Assembly: GCF_003298775.1 (NCBI RefSeq) | Contig: NZ_QNTQ01000001.1 | Location: 372,001 to 436,000 of the forward strand | DNA length: 64,000 nt | Direction: 5' to 3' | From: Rhodosalinus halophilus | GTDB taxonomy: Bacteria > Pseudomonadota > Alphaproteobacteria > Rhodobacterales > Rhodobacteraceae | Part shown: positions 28,315-36,259 of the stretch, piece by piece | Numbering within the stretch: position 1 is the stretch's first letter | Layout: each line of letters starts with the position of its first letter | Notes under the pieces: generated by a model | What the model was told of the DNA's origin: nothing | Database searches by the model: none | Seen by the model: the letters and a program-made list of their open reading frames with translations, nothing else | Made by a program: the position numbers and the translations under genes

Positions 28315-28725
28315 TCAGTCCGCCGCGAGCCGCGCGCGGAAGGTCAGGTCGATCCGCCGGCCGCGGCCGCGGCCGCCCCGGCGCGCCGTCGCCCGGCGGA
28401 AGTGCAGGTTCACGACGCGGCCGTGGGCCAAGGCGAGCGGCGCGGCCAGCAGCGCGTCCGAGACCGCCGCCGCCGCCGCTTTCACCGCGTGGAAGCTGTC
28501 ACGCGCGCCCGCCACGGTGATCTGCAGGTCGTGCAGCGCGCCCGCACCGCTGGCGTCCGACCGGTCGCGCACCGTCTCGGGGCCGAGCGCCACGTAGACG
28601 GGCGGCAGGCGGCCGGCGGGCAGGTCGTCGTGGATGTTGTCGCCCACCAGGGCGGCGAGCGCCGGGTCGGTCGAAAGCCGCTGATAGACAGCTTCCTGCA
28701 GCGCGGCGGCCAGGGCGTAGCTCAT
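28315..28725 (-). CDS. GTA tail terminator g8 (DUF3168)
   Basis: 136 residues of the DUF3168 family, counterpart of the RcGTA g8 tail terminator that caps the tube at the head-proximal end. Pattern: ALQEAVYQRLSTDPALAALV, DNIHDDLPAGRLPPVYVALG and LHDLQITVAGARDSFHAVKA. The C-terminus is Arg-rich. Overlaps g7 by four bases. Confidence 0.92.
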   Translation of the reverse strand: MSYALAAALQEAVYQRLSTDPALAALVGDNIHDDLPAGRLPPVYVALGPETVRDRSDASGAGALHDLQITVAGARDSFHAVKAAAAAVSDALLAAPLALAHGRVVNLHFRRATARRGGRGRGRRIDLTFRARLAAD

Positions 28726-29060
28726 GGCGCGAGTTCCTCCTCGGCGAAGCAGGTGAGGTAGCGGCCTTCGGGGTCGGCCTCGGCCACGGCGAGGATGCGC
28801 CAGACGCGCGCGCCCTCGCGGAACCGCTGGCCGGGGCGCGGGCGCGCCTCGCAGCCCGGCGGCGCGGCGCGCACGGTGATGCGGTGGGCAGTCGTGGCCA
28901 GAGCCTGCGCCGCGCCGGAGCTCTCGCGGGCCTGGCGCGGCGCGACCGCGGCCCAGAGGGTGCCCAGCGCCACCCAGCCTTCGGTCACGCCGCCGGCGCC
29001 GTCCGGCGCCTCGACCGGCGCCTCGAGCACCAGCGCGCGATTGAGACGGGGCGCGCTCAT
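28722..29060 (-). CDS. GTA head-tail stopper g7
   Basis: 112-residue head-tail joining protein, matching the phage head closure/adaptor family at g7 of RcGTA: LNRALVLEAPVEAPDGAGGV, EGWVALGTLWAAVAPRQARE and RFREGARVWRILAVAEADPE. Start ATG 29060 overlaps the g6 stop (ATGA), and its own stop overlaps the g8 start in the same way, making a tightly coupled g6-g7-g8 block. Confidence 0.9.
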   Translation of the reverse strand: MSAPRLNRALVLEAPVEAPDGAGGVTEGWVALGTLWAAVAPRQARESSGAAQALATTAHRITVRAAPPGCEARPRPGQRFREGARVWRILAVAEADPEGRYLTCFAEEELAP

Positions 29061-29653
29061 GCAGCCCCTCCCGCCCCCAGACGCAGCGCGCGCCAGGGGC
29101 CCAGGAGCCCGGCGACTCCGGCGGGCATCGCCGCCTCGCCCAGCGCGCCCGCGTCGCGGTATTCGTAGTAATGCGCTGCCAGCAGCAGGACCGCCTGCCG
29201 CAGATCGGCGGGCACCGCGGCCCAGTCGGCGCCGAAGCCCGCGGTGAAGCGGATCACGCCCGCGCCGCGCGCGGGGATCGCGGGCAGCGCGAGGCCGGCC
29301 GGCCGCAACACGGGGCTGTGGTGGTCCGCCTCCAGCCACCAGCGCGCGGGATCCACCGCGCTTTCCTCTCCGGCCGCGTCGCGCAGCGCCAGTTCCGTCA
29401 CGCTGGCCACCGGCGCCAGCGGCAGGGGCTGGCCGCCCGGATCGCGCCAGGCCGGCAGGATCAGCGCGAAGCCCCGCGCCAGCAGGATCTTGCCCGTGCG
29501 CGCCTCGATCGCGGCGATGGCGGCGCGCAGCGTGGCCTCCAGCACCGGGCCCTGCAGGTCGTCCTGCGAAAACCCGGTGCCGAGGCGCAAATGCGCGCGG
29601 AACGCCTCCACCGGCAGGGCCGCGGGATCGAGCGGCGTCTCTTCGATCAGCAT
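29057..29653 (-). CDS. GTA head-tail adaptor g6
   Basis: About 198 residues; counterpart of RcGTA g6, the adaptor that docks on the portal. Family pattern is MLIEETPLDPAALPVEAFRA, AHLRLGTGFSQDDLQGPVLE, IAAIEARTGKILLARGFALI and LLLAAHYYEYRDAG. I prefer ATG 29653 because GGAG lies nine bases upstream; ATG 29662 has GGAG directly against it. About 105 bases of noncoding, GC-rich sequence separate it from the capsid gene. Confidence 0.92.
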   Translation of the reverse strand: MLIEETPLDPAALPVEAFRAHLRLGTGFSQDDLQGPVLEATLRAAIAAIEARTGKILLARGFALILPAWRDPGGQPLPLAPVASVTELALRDAAGEESAVDPARWWLEADHHSPVLRPAGLALPAIPARGAGVIRFTAGFGADWAAVPADLRQAVLLLAAHYYEYRDAGALGEAAMPAGVAGLLGPWRALRLGAGGAA

Positions 29654-29758
29654 GAATGACATCTCCGGATGGTCCCGCCCCGCCGGGGCCGAATACGGAG
29701 GCGCGCGCGGCCGGTCGCCCGGCCTGCCCCGGGCGCGCGCCCCCTCTCTCGCCGCGAA

Positions 29759-30931
29759 TCAGACCGCGGCGAAGCGCAGCAGCTTGATCGCCGCGAAGTC
29801 GGTCACGTCGCCGCCCACGCGCTTGGTCGCGTAGAACAGGACGTGCGGCTTGGCGCTGAAGGGATCGCGCAGTACCCGCAGGTCCGGCCGCTCGGCCACG
29901 GTGTAGCCTGCGCGGAAATCGCCGAAGGCGATGGCGTCTGCGCCGCTGGCGATGTCGGGCATGTCCTCGGCGATCAGCACCGGATAGCCCAGGAGCCGCG
30001 CGGGCTCGCCCGCCGCCAGTCCGTCGGACCACAGGAAGCGCCCGTCGTTGTCCTTGAGCTTGCGCACGGCGCCCGCGGTGCGCGAGTTCATCACGAAATG
30101 CGCGTTGGCGCGGTAGCGCGCGCCCAGCGCATAGACCAGGTCGATCACCGCCTCGGCGCCGGCGAAGGCGCCGTCCGCGCCGCTGGCGATATAGCCCAGG
30201 CTGTCCCAGGCCCAGCTCGCCTGCGGCACCGCCGGGTGCGCGAGGAAACCGGTGGGCTTGTCGGTGCCGTCGCCGGCGACGAAGGCCGCGGCCTCGGCGC
30301 GCGCGAACTTCTCCGCGATGCGACCCGCGAGCCAGCCCTCGATGTCGAAGGCCGCGTCGTCGAGCAGCCGCTGGCTGATCTTGGGCAGCGCCGAGAGCTC
30401 GTGCAGCGGGATCGAGATCCGGTCGATCTGCGGCGTGCCGGTCTCGGCGGCCGGGTCCGTCTCGGTCGCCCAGCCCGCACCCACCTCGGTGGTGTCCACC
30501 AGCACGTCATAGGCCGTGGCCTCGACATGCACGACATTGGCGATCTGGCGGATCGAGGCCGAGGAATTCAGCACGCCGCGGATCGTCTCGGCGGTCTCGG
30601 GGTCCACCAGATAGCCGCCGTCGGCCGCCACCGAGGACGACATCGCCTTGCCCTCCAGTTCCAGGCCCCGCAGCCCGTCGTCGTCGCCCGAGCGCAGGTA
30701 GGCGCCGAAGGCCTTGGTGTGGGGCGCGGCCTCGTCGGCGGCGCGGGCGAGCGCCGGGCGCGCCGGGCTCTGCATCTTGCGATCAAGCATGGTCAGTCGC
30801 TCTTCCTGCTGTTGAAGCCGCGCGTGAATTCCCTCCCGGAACTCCGCGAAATCCCTGGCGAACCCCGCAACCGCGCGCTTCACCTCCGCGACCGGCGCAA
30901 GGGTCGCGCCGCTCTCCGTCGTCTCCGTCAT
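29759..30931 (-). CDS. GTA major capsid protein g5 (HK97 family)
   Basis: 390 residues, HK97-fold major capsid protein. The first roughly 100 residues form a Glu/Gln/Arg-rich helical delta domain (FAEFREGIHARLQQQEERLT), expected to be removed by the g4 protease. The mature shell part starts around SSSVAADGGYLVDPETAETI and includes ALPKISQRLLDDAAFDIEGW, ATETDPAAETGTPQIDRISI and FYATKRVGGDVTDFAAIKLL. Start ATG 30931 has GGAGG five bases upstream; an upstream in-frame ATG near 30961 is less likely. It follows g4 by 26 bases. Confidence 0.95.
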   Translation of the reverse strand: MTETTESGATLAPVAEVKRAVAGFARDFAEFREGIHARLQQQEERLTMLDRKMQSPARPALARAADEAAPHTKAFGAYLRSGDDDGLRGLELEGKAMSSSVAADGGYLVDPETAETIRGVLNSSASIRQIANVVHVEATAYDVLVDTTEVGAGWATETDPAAETGTPQIDRISIPLHELSALPKISQRLLDDAAFDIEGWLAGRIAEKFARAEAAAFVAGDGTDKPTGFLAHPAVPQASWAWDSLGYIASGADGAFAGAEAVIDLVYALGARYRANAHFVMNSRTAGAVRKLKDNDGRFLWSDGLAAGEPARLLGYPVLIAEDMPDIASGADAIAFGDFRAGYTVAERPDLRVLRDPFSAKPHVLFYATKRVGGDVTDFAAIKLLRFAAV

Positions 30932-30957
30932 CTCCACCTCCGGATTGCCCTGCGCCC

Positions 30958-31494
30958 TCATTCGCGCGTCTCTCCCAGCGCCGCCCGCGCGGCGCGGAAC
31001 CCCTCGGCCAGCGCGCGCAGCGCCTCGGCCGTGCCGTCCTCCTTGGCGGCCACGCGGGCGGATGGCAGCATCGGGAAGGTCACCAGCGACACCTCCCAGA
31101 GCTCGACCTCGGTCAGCACCCGGCCCGCGCCGCGCCGCTCGGCCTGCACCGTGCGGTAGCCGATCGAGAGCCCCTCGATCGCGCCTGCGCGCAGCAGCGC
31201 CGCCGCCTCGCGGCCGCGCGCCACCTCCGTCAGCAGGCGGCCCTTCACGAACAGCCCGCGCGCGTCCTCGCGCAGCTCCTCCCAGACGCCGATCGGCTGC
31301 GCGGGATCGTGCTGCCACAGCATCCGCACGCGGCGCCCGGCTGCCCCGAAACGCGCGAGCGAGGCCGCGAAGGCGCCCGGCGCCACCGCATCGCCGCCCT
31401 GGTCCGCCGCGCCGAAGAGGCTGGCGTAGCCCTCGATCCGCGCGTCGCCCCCCAGCGCCACCTCGGCGCCCGCGTATTTCCGCTCGAGTTCCAT
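30958..31494 (-). CDS. GTA prohead protease g4
   Basis: 178-residue HK97-type prohead protease (peptidase family U35/S78), which processes the capsid protein during head maturation. Visible family elements: IEGYASLFGAADQGGDAVAP, GAFAASLARFG, MLWQHDPAQPIGVWEELRED with the catalytic histidine, and EGLSIGYRT with the catalytic serine, then LWEVSLVTFPM. Start ATG 31494 gives the normal length. It follows g3.5 after 14 bases. Confidence 0.94.
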   Translation of the reverse strand: MELERKYAGAEVALGGDARIEGYASLFGAADQGGDAVAPGAFAASLARFGAAGRRVRMLWQHDPAQPIGVWEELREDARGLFVKGRLLTEVARGREAAALLRAGAIEGLSIGYRTVQAERRGAGRVLTEVELWEVSLVTFPMLPSARVAAKEDGTAEALRALAEGFRAARAALGETRE

Positions 31495-31508
31495 CTGCGG
31501 CCCCTCCC

Positions 31509-31745
31509 TTACGGCGTCACCTGCACCATCGACTGCACCGCCTGGGCAAGGATCATCCCCACGACGCCGTAGACGCTGATCCAGAGCCGCCGCTCCAGCC
31601 GTTCCATCATCGCCTCGATCTTCTCGAGCCGCCGGTGCACCGTCTCGAACTGCAGCCGCGCCATCGCCTGATGCGCCTCGAGCCGCAGCGCGGGTGCGCA
31701 ATCCTGCGCCTCGAAACCGAAGCGCTCGCCGGGGCGGTCAGTCAT
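31509..31745 (-). CDS. GTA small membrane-anchored protein g3.5
   Basis: 78-residue protein between portal and protease, as in RcGTA (g3.5). The first 50 residues are charged and helical (HQAMARLQFETVHRRLEKIE; AMMERLERRLW) and the end is a hydrophobic segment (ISVYGVVGMILAQAVQSMVQ), so it may be membrane-associated. Function is not established. Its start overlaps the portal gene by eight bases. Confidence 0.85.
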   Translation of the reverse strand: MTDRPGERFGFEAQDCAPALRLEAHQAMARLQFETVHRRLEKIEAMMERLERRLWISVYGVVGMILAQAVQSMVQVTP

Positions 31746-32916
31746 CGCCCGCCTCCTGCGGCACCGGCGGAAGCCCCAGCAGCCGCCGCTTCTCGGCATC
31801 GGTCAGGAATTCGGCGGCGCCTACCCGCGCCCATTGCGCGTCGCGCTCAGCGGCCAGCGCCGGCACCTGGTCGAGGTCGGGCCGCAGCTCCAGCGGCGCG
31901 CCGAAATGATCCGAGAGCCAGTCGCCCAGCGCCGCCATCACCCGGCTCGCCAGGGGCACCACCGTCAGGCGAAAGAAGGCGCGGTTCGCCTCCTGGTAGT
32001 TCGCATAGGTCGCGTCCCCCGGCAGCCCCAGCAGCATCGGCGGCACGCCGAAGGCCAGCGCGATCTCGCGCGCCGCGGCCTCCTTGGTCTTCTGGAACTC
32101 CATGTCCGAGGGCGAGAAGCCCATCGGCTTCCAGTCGAGCCCGCCGTCGAGCAGCATGGGTCGGCCTGCGTTGCGCGCGCCCTGGTGATAGCTCTCCATC
32201 TCCGCCACCAGCCGGTCGTATTGCTCGGGCGAGAGTCCGCCGGCCCCGTCCGCGCCGCGATAGACGATCGCGCCCGAGGGCCGCGCGGCATTGTCCAGAA
32301 GCGCCTTGGACCAGCGCGAGGCGGCGTTGTGCACGTCGATCGCCTGCGCCGCGGCCTGCAGCGGCGAGAGGCCGTAGTGGTCGTCCTGCGGATGAAAGCT
32401 GCGCAGGTGACAGACCGGGCCGGGCCGGGCCGTGGCATCGAAGCGATGCGTCCGGCCCGCCACGGTGTAGTCGAAACCCGCGGGCCAGCCGTCCGGCCCC
32501 GGCACCACCCGCATCCGGTCCGAGCGCAGGACGTGCAGCTCGGCCGGCGCGCCCTCCGCACCCGCCACCGCCTCCATGTAGGCGTCGCCGGTCAGCAGAA
32601 GCTGGCCGTAGAAAGCCTCAAGAAGTTCCGCCCGCCCCTGCGCCGGATTGGGCCGGCGCAGCAGCGCCAGCAGCGGATGCGCCGCGTAGCGCCGCGTCGC
32701 GTCCTGCAGCACCAGCGGCAGCGCCGCGGCCGATTCTGCGATCAGCTTGACCGCGCGAAAGCCCACCGGGTTGCCGGCAAAGCCCGTGCGCGCCAGCGCC
32801 CCGGTCTCGCGCGGGCTCCAGGCGACGCGCCCCGCACCCGCCCAGGCGATGACCGGCGCGGCGGCGCTGGCCTTGGCCTCGGGCACGGTCGGGCGGCGGC
32901 GAAAGGGAAAGACCAT
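31738..32916 (-). CDS. GTA portal protein g3 (HK97 family)
   Basis: 392-residue portal protein forming the dodecameric ring through which DNA enters and leaves. Typical HK97-family stretches: NPVGFRAVKLIAESAAALPL, LLTGDAYMEAVAGAEGAPAE, HPQDDHYGLSPLQAAAQAID, RPSGAIVYR, FGVPPMLLGLPGDATYANYQ and EANRAFFRLTVVPLASR. It is followed by g3.5 (eight-base overlap) and lies about 300 bases downstream of the terminase gene; that gap contains two copies of a hairpin repeat. Confidence 0.95.
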   Translation of the reverse strand: MVFPFRRRPTVPEAKASAAAPVIAWAGAGRVAWSPRETGALARTGFAGNPVGFRAVKLIAESAAALPLVLQDATRRYAAHPLLALLRRPNPAQGRAELLEAFYGQLLLTGDAYMEAVAGAEGAPAELHVLRSDRMRVVPGPDGWPAGFDYTVAGRTHRFDATARPGPVCHLRSFHPQDDHYGLSPLQAAAQAIDVHNAASRWSKALLDNAARPSGAIVYRGADGAGGLSPEQYDRLVAEMESYHQGARNAGRPMLLDGGLDWKPMGFSPSDMEFQKTKEAAAREIALAFGVPPMLLGLPGDATYANYQEANRAFFRLTVVPLASRVMAALGDWLSDHFGAPLELRPDLDQVPALAAERDAQWARVGAAEFLTDAEKRRLLGLPPVPQEAGDD

Positions 32917-33048
32917 CGGCGGCGGCTCCTTCGGGTGTCTCGGGCGCCGGGCAGGCCGCGCGCCGTCTTCGGGAGCCCTTCTAGGCCGCCCAGATTAACC
33001 CTGCGAAAGCCCGCCGCACGCTCCACCGCGCATCAGCGCAACGCCCCC

Positions 33049-33120
33049 CCCCTGCTTCTTCTTAGAGACAAACACTCCGGGGGAGTCGGCCGCAGGCCGA
33101 CGGGGGCAGAGCCCCCCGGC
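33049..33120 (+). repeat. interspersed hairpin repeat, copy C
   Basis: On the plus strand: CCCCCTGCTTCTTCTTAGAG, ACACTCCGGGGGAGT, a hairpin of TCGGC and GCCGA around CGCAG, then GGGGGCAGAGCCCCC. It shares the CTGCTTCTTCTT lead with copy A and the CCGGGGGAGT and GGGGGC hairpin core with copies B and D. It lies in the 302-base gap between terminase g2 and portal g3, antisense to their transcript. The remaining part of that gap shows no coding potential. Confidence 0.85.
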
Positions 33121-33150
33121 AGGCGCTGCCTCCCGGCGCAGGTCCGGTCC

Positions 33151-33210
33151 TTCCTCTTGCCTGAAATACCCCGGGGGAGTCCGGCACAGCCGGACGGGGG
33201 CAGCGCCCCC
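33151..33210 (+). repeat. interspersed hairpin repeat, copy D
   Basis: On the plus strand: TTCCTCTTGCCTGAAATACC, CCGGGGGAGT, hairpin GTCCGGC-ACA-GCCGGAC, then GGGGGCAGCGCCCCC. It sits 30 bases from copy C in the same orientation and ends nine bases before the terminase stop codon. It is almost identical to copy B inside the same operon. Confidence 0.88.
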
Positions 33211-33218
33211 TTGCGGCC

Positions 33219-34631
33219 TCACAGCGCGCGCAGGCGCGGCCGGCGCCAGCGCGCGGCCGGCAGGATCATCAGCTCGTGCAGCGCCCAGACCAGGGCGTCG
33301 ACCCGGTCGGGGCTGCCGGATCCCTCGTAGCCCTGCGCCGTCATCAGGCCCATCTGCGCCTCGAGCTCGGCGAGCCCGCGCAGGTGGCGCACGCGCCCCT
33401 GCTCGTAGAGCGCGGCCACCGGCTCGGCGCGGGCGACCTTGCCGCGTGTCGCGCGGACGAGGCGCAGGGGCACCAGCGGGTCGACCTGCCGGATCACCTC
33501 GGCCACCATGTCGCCGCCCTGATTGGCTTCCGCCACGAGCCGCTCGGCGCCCCAGCGCTCCATCGCCGCCACCGCCGCCTGCGCCCAGTCCGAGGGACGC
33601 GCGGCCGCCACGCTCGCGTCCTCCAGCACAACGGCGCGCCAGTCGGGGACGTCGCCGCGCGTCACCGCGCCTGCCACCACGATGCCGCAGGCGTCGCTTT
33701 GCGCCGTGCCCGTGGCCGGCGGGTCCACGGCAACGACGATCCGGTCGAGCTCCGGCGCGCGCTCGAGCTGCAGCTCGGCCAGCGACGCGGCGCTCCAGAG
33801 CGCGCCCTCGGCCTCCTCCAGCAGCAGCCCCTCCAGCTCCTGCCGGCCCAGCCGGGTGCCGGCGTAGCGCGCGCGCACCTCTTCGAGGAAACTCGCGGCC
33901 AGATTGGCGCGGTTGGCCGTGGTGCCGGCCCGCGTCACCACCGTCGACTCCAGCGCGAGCAGCCGCTTGAGCACCGCGACGTTGCGCGGCGTGGTGGTGA
34001 CGCAGGCGCGCGGCGCCGCGCCCAGCCGCAGCGCGAACTGCAGCATGTCCCAGGCGGCCTCCGCCTTCGGCCATTTCGCCAGCTCGTCGGCCCAGGCGGC
34101 GTCGAACTGCGGCCCGCGCAGCGCCTCCGGATCGTGCGACGAGAAGAGCTGCGCCACAGCGCCGTTGGGCCAGACGAGCCGGCGCTTGGAGGGCTCCCAG
34201 TCGGGCCGCCGGTCGGGCGGCGAACAGGCGAGGAGTCCGCTCTCGCCCAGCACCATGACGTCGCGCACCTGGTCGTAGGTCTCGCCCACCAGCGCCACGT
34301 GCCGCGCGGGGCCTTCGTCGAGCGGCCGCGCGCCCTCGACCTGGGCGCGCACCCATTCGGCGCCGGCGCGCGTCTTGCCCGCGCCGCGGCCGCCCAGCAC
34401 CACCCAGGTGCGCCAGTCGCCGGGCGGGGCGATCTGATGCGCCATCGCCCAGAACTCGAAGAGGAAGGGCAGCGCCAGAAGCTCCCCGTCGCCCAGATCG
34501 TCAAGGAACCGGCGCCGGACCTCCGGTGCGGCGCAGGCGATCCAGTCGAGCGCCGATCTCGGCGCGGGCGGCGTCGAGGTCGAGGGCGTAGCCGCCCCGG
34601 GCGATCCCGGAGCCCTTGCGTCGTCGCGCAT
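33219..34631 (-). CDS. GTA terminase large subunit g2
   Basis: 470-residue packaging ATPase/nuclease. The Walker A motif is GGRGAGKT (about residues 79-86), the Walker B-like segment is FDAAWADELAKWPKAEAAWD, and the nuclease half begins near DRIVVAVDPPATG, followed by RLVAEANQGGDMVAEVIRQV and GSPDRVDALVWALHEL. It packages cell DNA headful-wise in GTAs. The start at 34631 overlaps the preceding g1 gene by 131 bases; there is no later in-frame ATG or GTG before the conserved region (DWIACAAPEVRRRFLDDLGD), so the long overlap seems real. Confidence 0.95.
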   Translation of the reverse strand: MRDDARAPGSPGAATPSTSTPPAPRSALDWIACAAPEVRRRFLDDLGDGELLALPFLFEFWAMAHQIAPPGDWRTWVVLGGRGAGKTRAGAEWVRAQVEGARPLDEGPARHVALVGETYDQVRDVMVLGESGLLACSPPDRRPDWEPSKRRLVWPNGAVAQLFSSHDPEALRGPQFDAAWADELAKWPKAEAAWDMLQFALRLGAAPRACVTTTPRNVAVLKRLLALESTVVTRAGTTANRANLAASFLEEVRARYAGTRLGRQELEGLLLEEAEGALWSAASLAELQLERAPELDRIVVAVDPPATGTAQSDACGIVVAGAVTRGDVPDWRAVVLEDASVAAARPSDWAQAAVAAMERWGAERLVAEANQGGDMVAEVIRQVDPLVPLRLVRATRGKVARAEPVAALYEQGRVRHLRGLAELEAQMGLMTAQGYEGSGSPDRVDALVWALHELMILPAARWRRPRLRAL

Positions 34632-34848
34632 GCAGCAGCATCTCCGCTTCTATCGCCAGCCGGATCCACTGCTTGACCGAGGCGACCGCCTTGCCCGCCT
34701 CGCGCGCCTCGTCCCAGTCGCCGCGCGCGAGCATGTGCTGGAAGTCCTCCAGCTCGTGGCGCATCTCGCGCAGCTGGCGCGCGATGCTGGCGATCTCCTC
34801 GTCGAGGGGCGATCCCTCCTCCGTCTCGGTGGTCAGGATGCGTGACAC
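34501..34848 (-). CDS. GTA protein g1 (small terminase-like)
   Basis: 115-residue, helix-rich protein (LDEEIASIARQLREMRHELE, HMLARGDWDEAREAGKAVAS, VKQWIRLAIEAEMLLHARRR) at the position of RcGTA g1, the proposed small terminase. It starts with GTG at 34848, with GAAAGG six bases upstream. First gene of the cluster, about 100 bases downstream of the promoter at 34952-34980. Its 3' end overlaps g2 by 131 bases in another frame. Confidence 0.85.
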   Translation of the reverse strand: MSRILTTETEEGSPLDEEIASIARQLREMRHELEDFQHMLARGDWDEAREAGKAVASVKQWIRLAIEAEMLLHARRRKGSGIARGGYALDLDAARAEIGARLDRLRRTGGPAPVP

Positions 34849-34951
34849 GGCCGGCCTTTCGGTTGAGGTCGAGAGCGCCGGGCGCGGACGAAAAAGGGCG
34901 GCCGCGGGAGTGCCCCGCGCCGCCCCTCGGACTGCGTCCAGCGTGGCTCAA

Positions 34952-35020
34952 CCTATAGGAGAAACCGGGCGCTGCGTCAAGCCCGTTGCGCAACGCCACA
35001 CGGACTAACCGCCCGTTGCG
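34952..35020 (-). promoter_or_regulatory. predicted GTA cluster promoter with upstream repeat sites
   Basis: On the minus strand, TTGACG (34980-34975) and TATAGG (34957-34952) are separated by exactly 17 bases, a strong sigma70-type promoter pointing at g1. Directly upstream lies the palindrome CGTTGCGCAACG (34984-34995). The ten-base word CGCAACGGGC occurs at 34981-34990 and again at 35011-35020, 30 bases apart (three helical turns). This layout suggests binding of an activator next to RNA polymerase. No CtrA-type TTAA-N7-TTAA site is visible. The transcription start has not been measured. Confidence 0.65.
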
Positions 35021-35095
35021 ATTACGAAAATCTCACAACTTGCCGCCGCTCGCATGCCCGGCGAAGAGGCCCGTCAGGGCCGATGAGCCCGCCTG

Positions 35096-36259
35096 CTACT
35101 GCGCGCCTTCCGCCTCGCGCGCCGCCTCGATCTCGCGCCAGCGCGCGACGTTGCGGTTGTGCTCGGCCAGGGTCTCGGCGAAGGCGTGCCCGCCGCTGCC
35201 GTCGGCCACGAAGAACAGAAAGTCGGTCGCGTCCGGGTCGAGCGCGGCCTCGATGCTCGCCCGGCCGGGATTGGCGATCGGCGTGGGCGGCAGCCCGTCG
35301 ATGACATAGGTGTTCCAGGGCGTGGCCGCGCGCAGCTCGCTCTGGCGCAGCCCGCGGCCCAGCACGCCCTGCCCCTCGGTGATGCCGTAGATCACCGTCG
35401 GGTCGGTCTGCAGCCGCATCCCCCGCTCGAGCCGGTTGACGAAGACGCTGGCGACGCGCCCGCGCTCCTCGGGCACGGCGGTCTCCTTCTCGATGATCGA
35501 GGCGAGGATCAGCGCCTCCTCGGGGCTCGCCAGCGGCAGGCCCGGTGCGCGCGCCGCCCAGGCGGCGGCGAGGATTTCGGACTGCCGCGCCTGCATGGTC
35601 TCGATCAGTTCCGCGCGCGCGTCCCCGCGGCGCACCGTGTAGCCGCCAGGGGCCAGCGTGCCCTCGGCCGGGGTCTCCGCGATCTCGCCCGAGAGCACGT
35701 CGAAGCCCTCGAGCGACGTGGCGACCTGCCAGCTCGTCACGCCCTCGGCCACGATCACGTTGTATTCGGTGATCGGGTCGTCCACCGCCGCGCGATAGAC
35801 CTCGGGCATCTCTTCGGCGGGCAGATCGATCTCGGCCACCACCTCCATGTCGGCGGTCCCGGAGTCGAACTGCAGCACGTCGATGCGCGAGGCATTCACG
35901 CCCACGCGCAGCGTCACAACGGTGCCGCAGTCGCTGATGCCGTCGCCGGTGACCTTGCCCACGACGTCGGCGATCGAGGCGCCCGGCTCGATCAGGAAGT
36001 TGCCGGCCTTCAGATCGTCGGCCATGCCGCCGTAATCGGCAGCGAGCCGCATGAGCAGCCCCGAGGAGACGACGCCCTGATCCTCCAGCCGCCGCGACAG
36101 CTCGCGGATGTTGCCGCCCCGCGGGACGCTCACGCAGACGGTGCGGTCAAGCGCGCTTTCCTTGCGATACTCGCGCTCGGCCCAGACGATCAGCCCCGCG
36201 CCGAGGAAGAGGACGACAGCGATCAGCGTCAAAGCGTTCGACGCGATGGCGCGCCACAT
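35096..36259 (-). CDS. mltG: endolytic murein transglycosylase MltG
   Basis: 387-residue inner-membrane enzyme that cleaves nascent glycan strands and is thought to set their length. One N-terminal membrane helix (NALTLIAVVLFLGAGLIVWA) is followed by a LysM-like part and the catalytic YceG domain with the active-site glutamate in LILASIIEKETAVPEERGRV, then FVNRLERGMRLQTDPTVIYG, YVIDGLPPTPIANPGRASIE and FFVADGSGGHAFAETLAEHN. Its ATG abuts the fabF stop (TGAATG). Last gene of the fabD-fabG-acpP-fabF-mltG run; the GTA cluster begins about 250 bases downstream on the same strand. Confidence 0.95.
   Translation of the reverse strand: MWRAIASNALTLIAVVLFLGAGLIVWAEREYRKESALDRTVCVSVPRGGNIRELSRRLEDQGVVSSGLLMRLAADYGGMADDLKAGNFLIEPGASIADVVGKVTGDGISDCGTVVTLRVGVNASRIDVLQFDSGTADMEVVAEIDLPAEEMPEVYRAAVDDPITEYNVIVAEGVTSWQVATSLEGFDVLSGEIAETPAEGTLAPGGYTVRRGDARAELIETMQARQSEILAAAWAARAPGLPLASPEEALILASIIEKETAVPEERGRVASVFVNRLERGMRLQTDPTVIYGITEGQGVLGRGLRQSELRAATPWNTYVIDGLPPTPIANPGRASIEAALDPDATDFLFFVADGSGGHAFAETLAEHNRNVARWREIEAAREAEGAQ

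Noticed and set aside
19503-34848. Interpretation of the phage-like genes as an ordinary prophage
   Set aside because: There is no integrase, repressor, replication or lysis gene and no att repeat; gene order and content match Rhodobacter-type GTA exactly.
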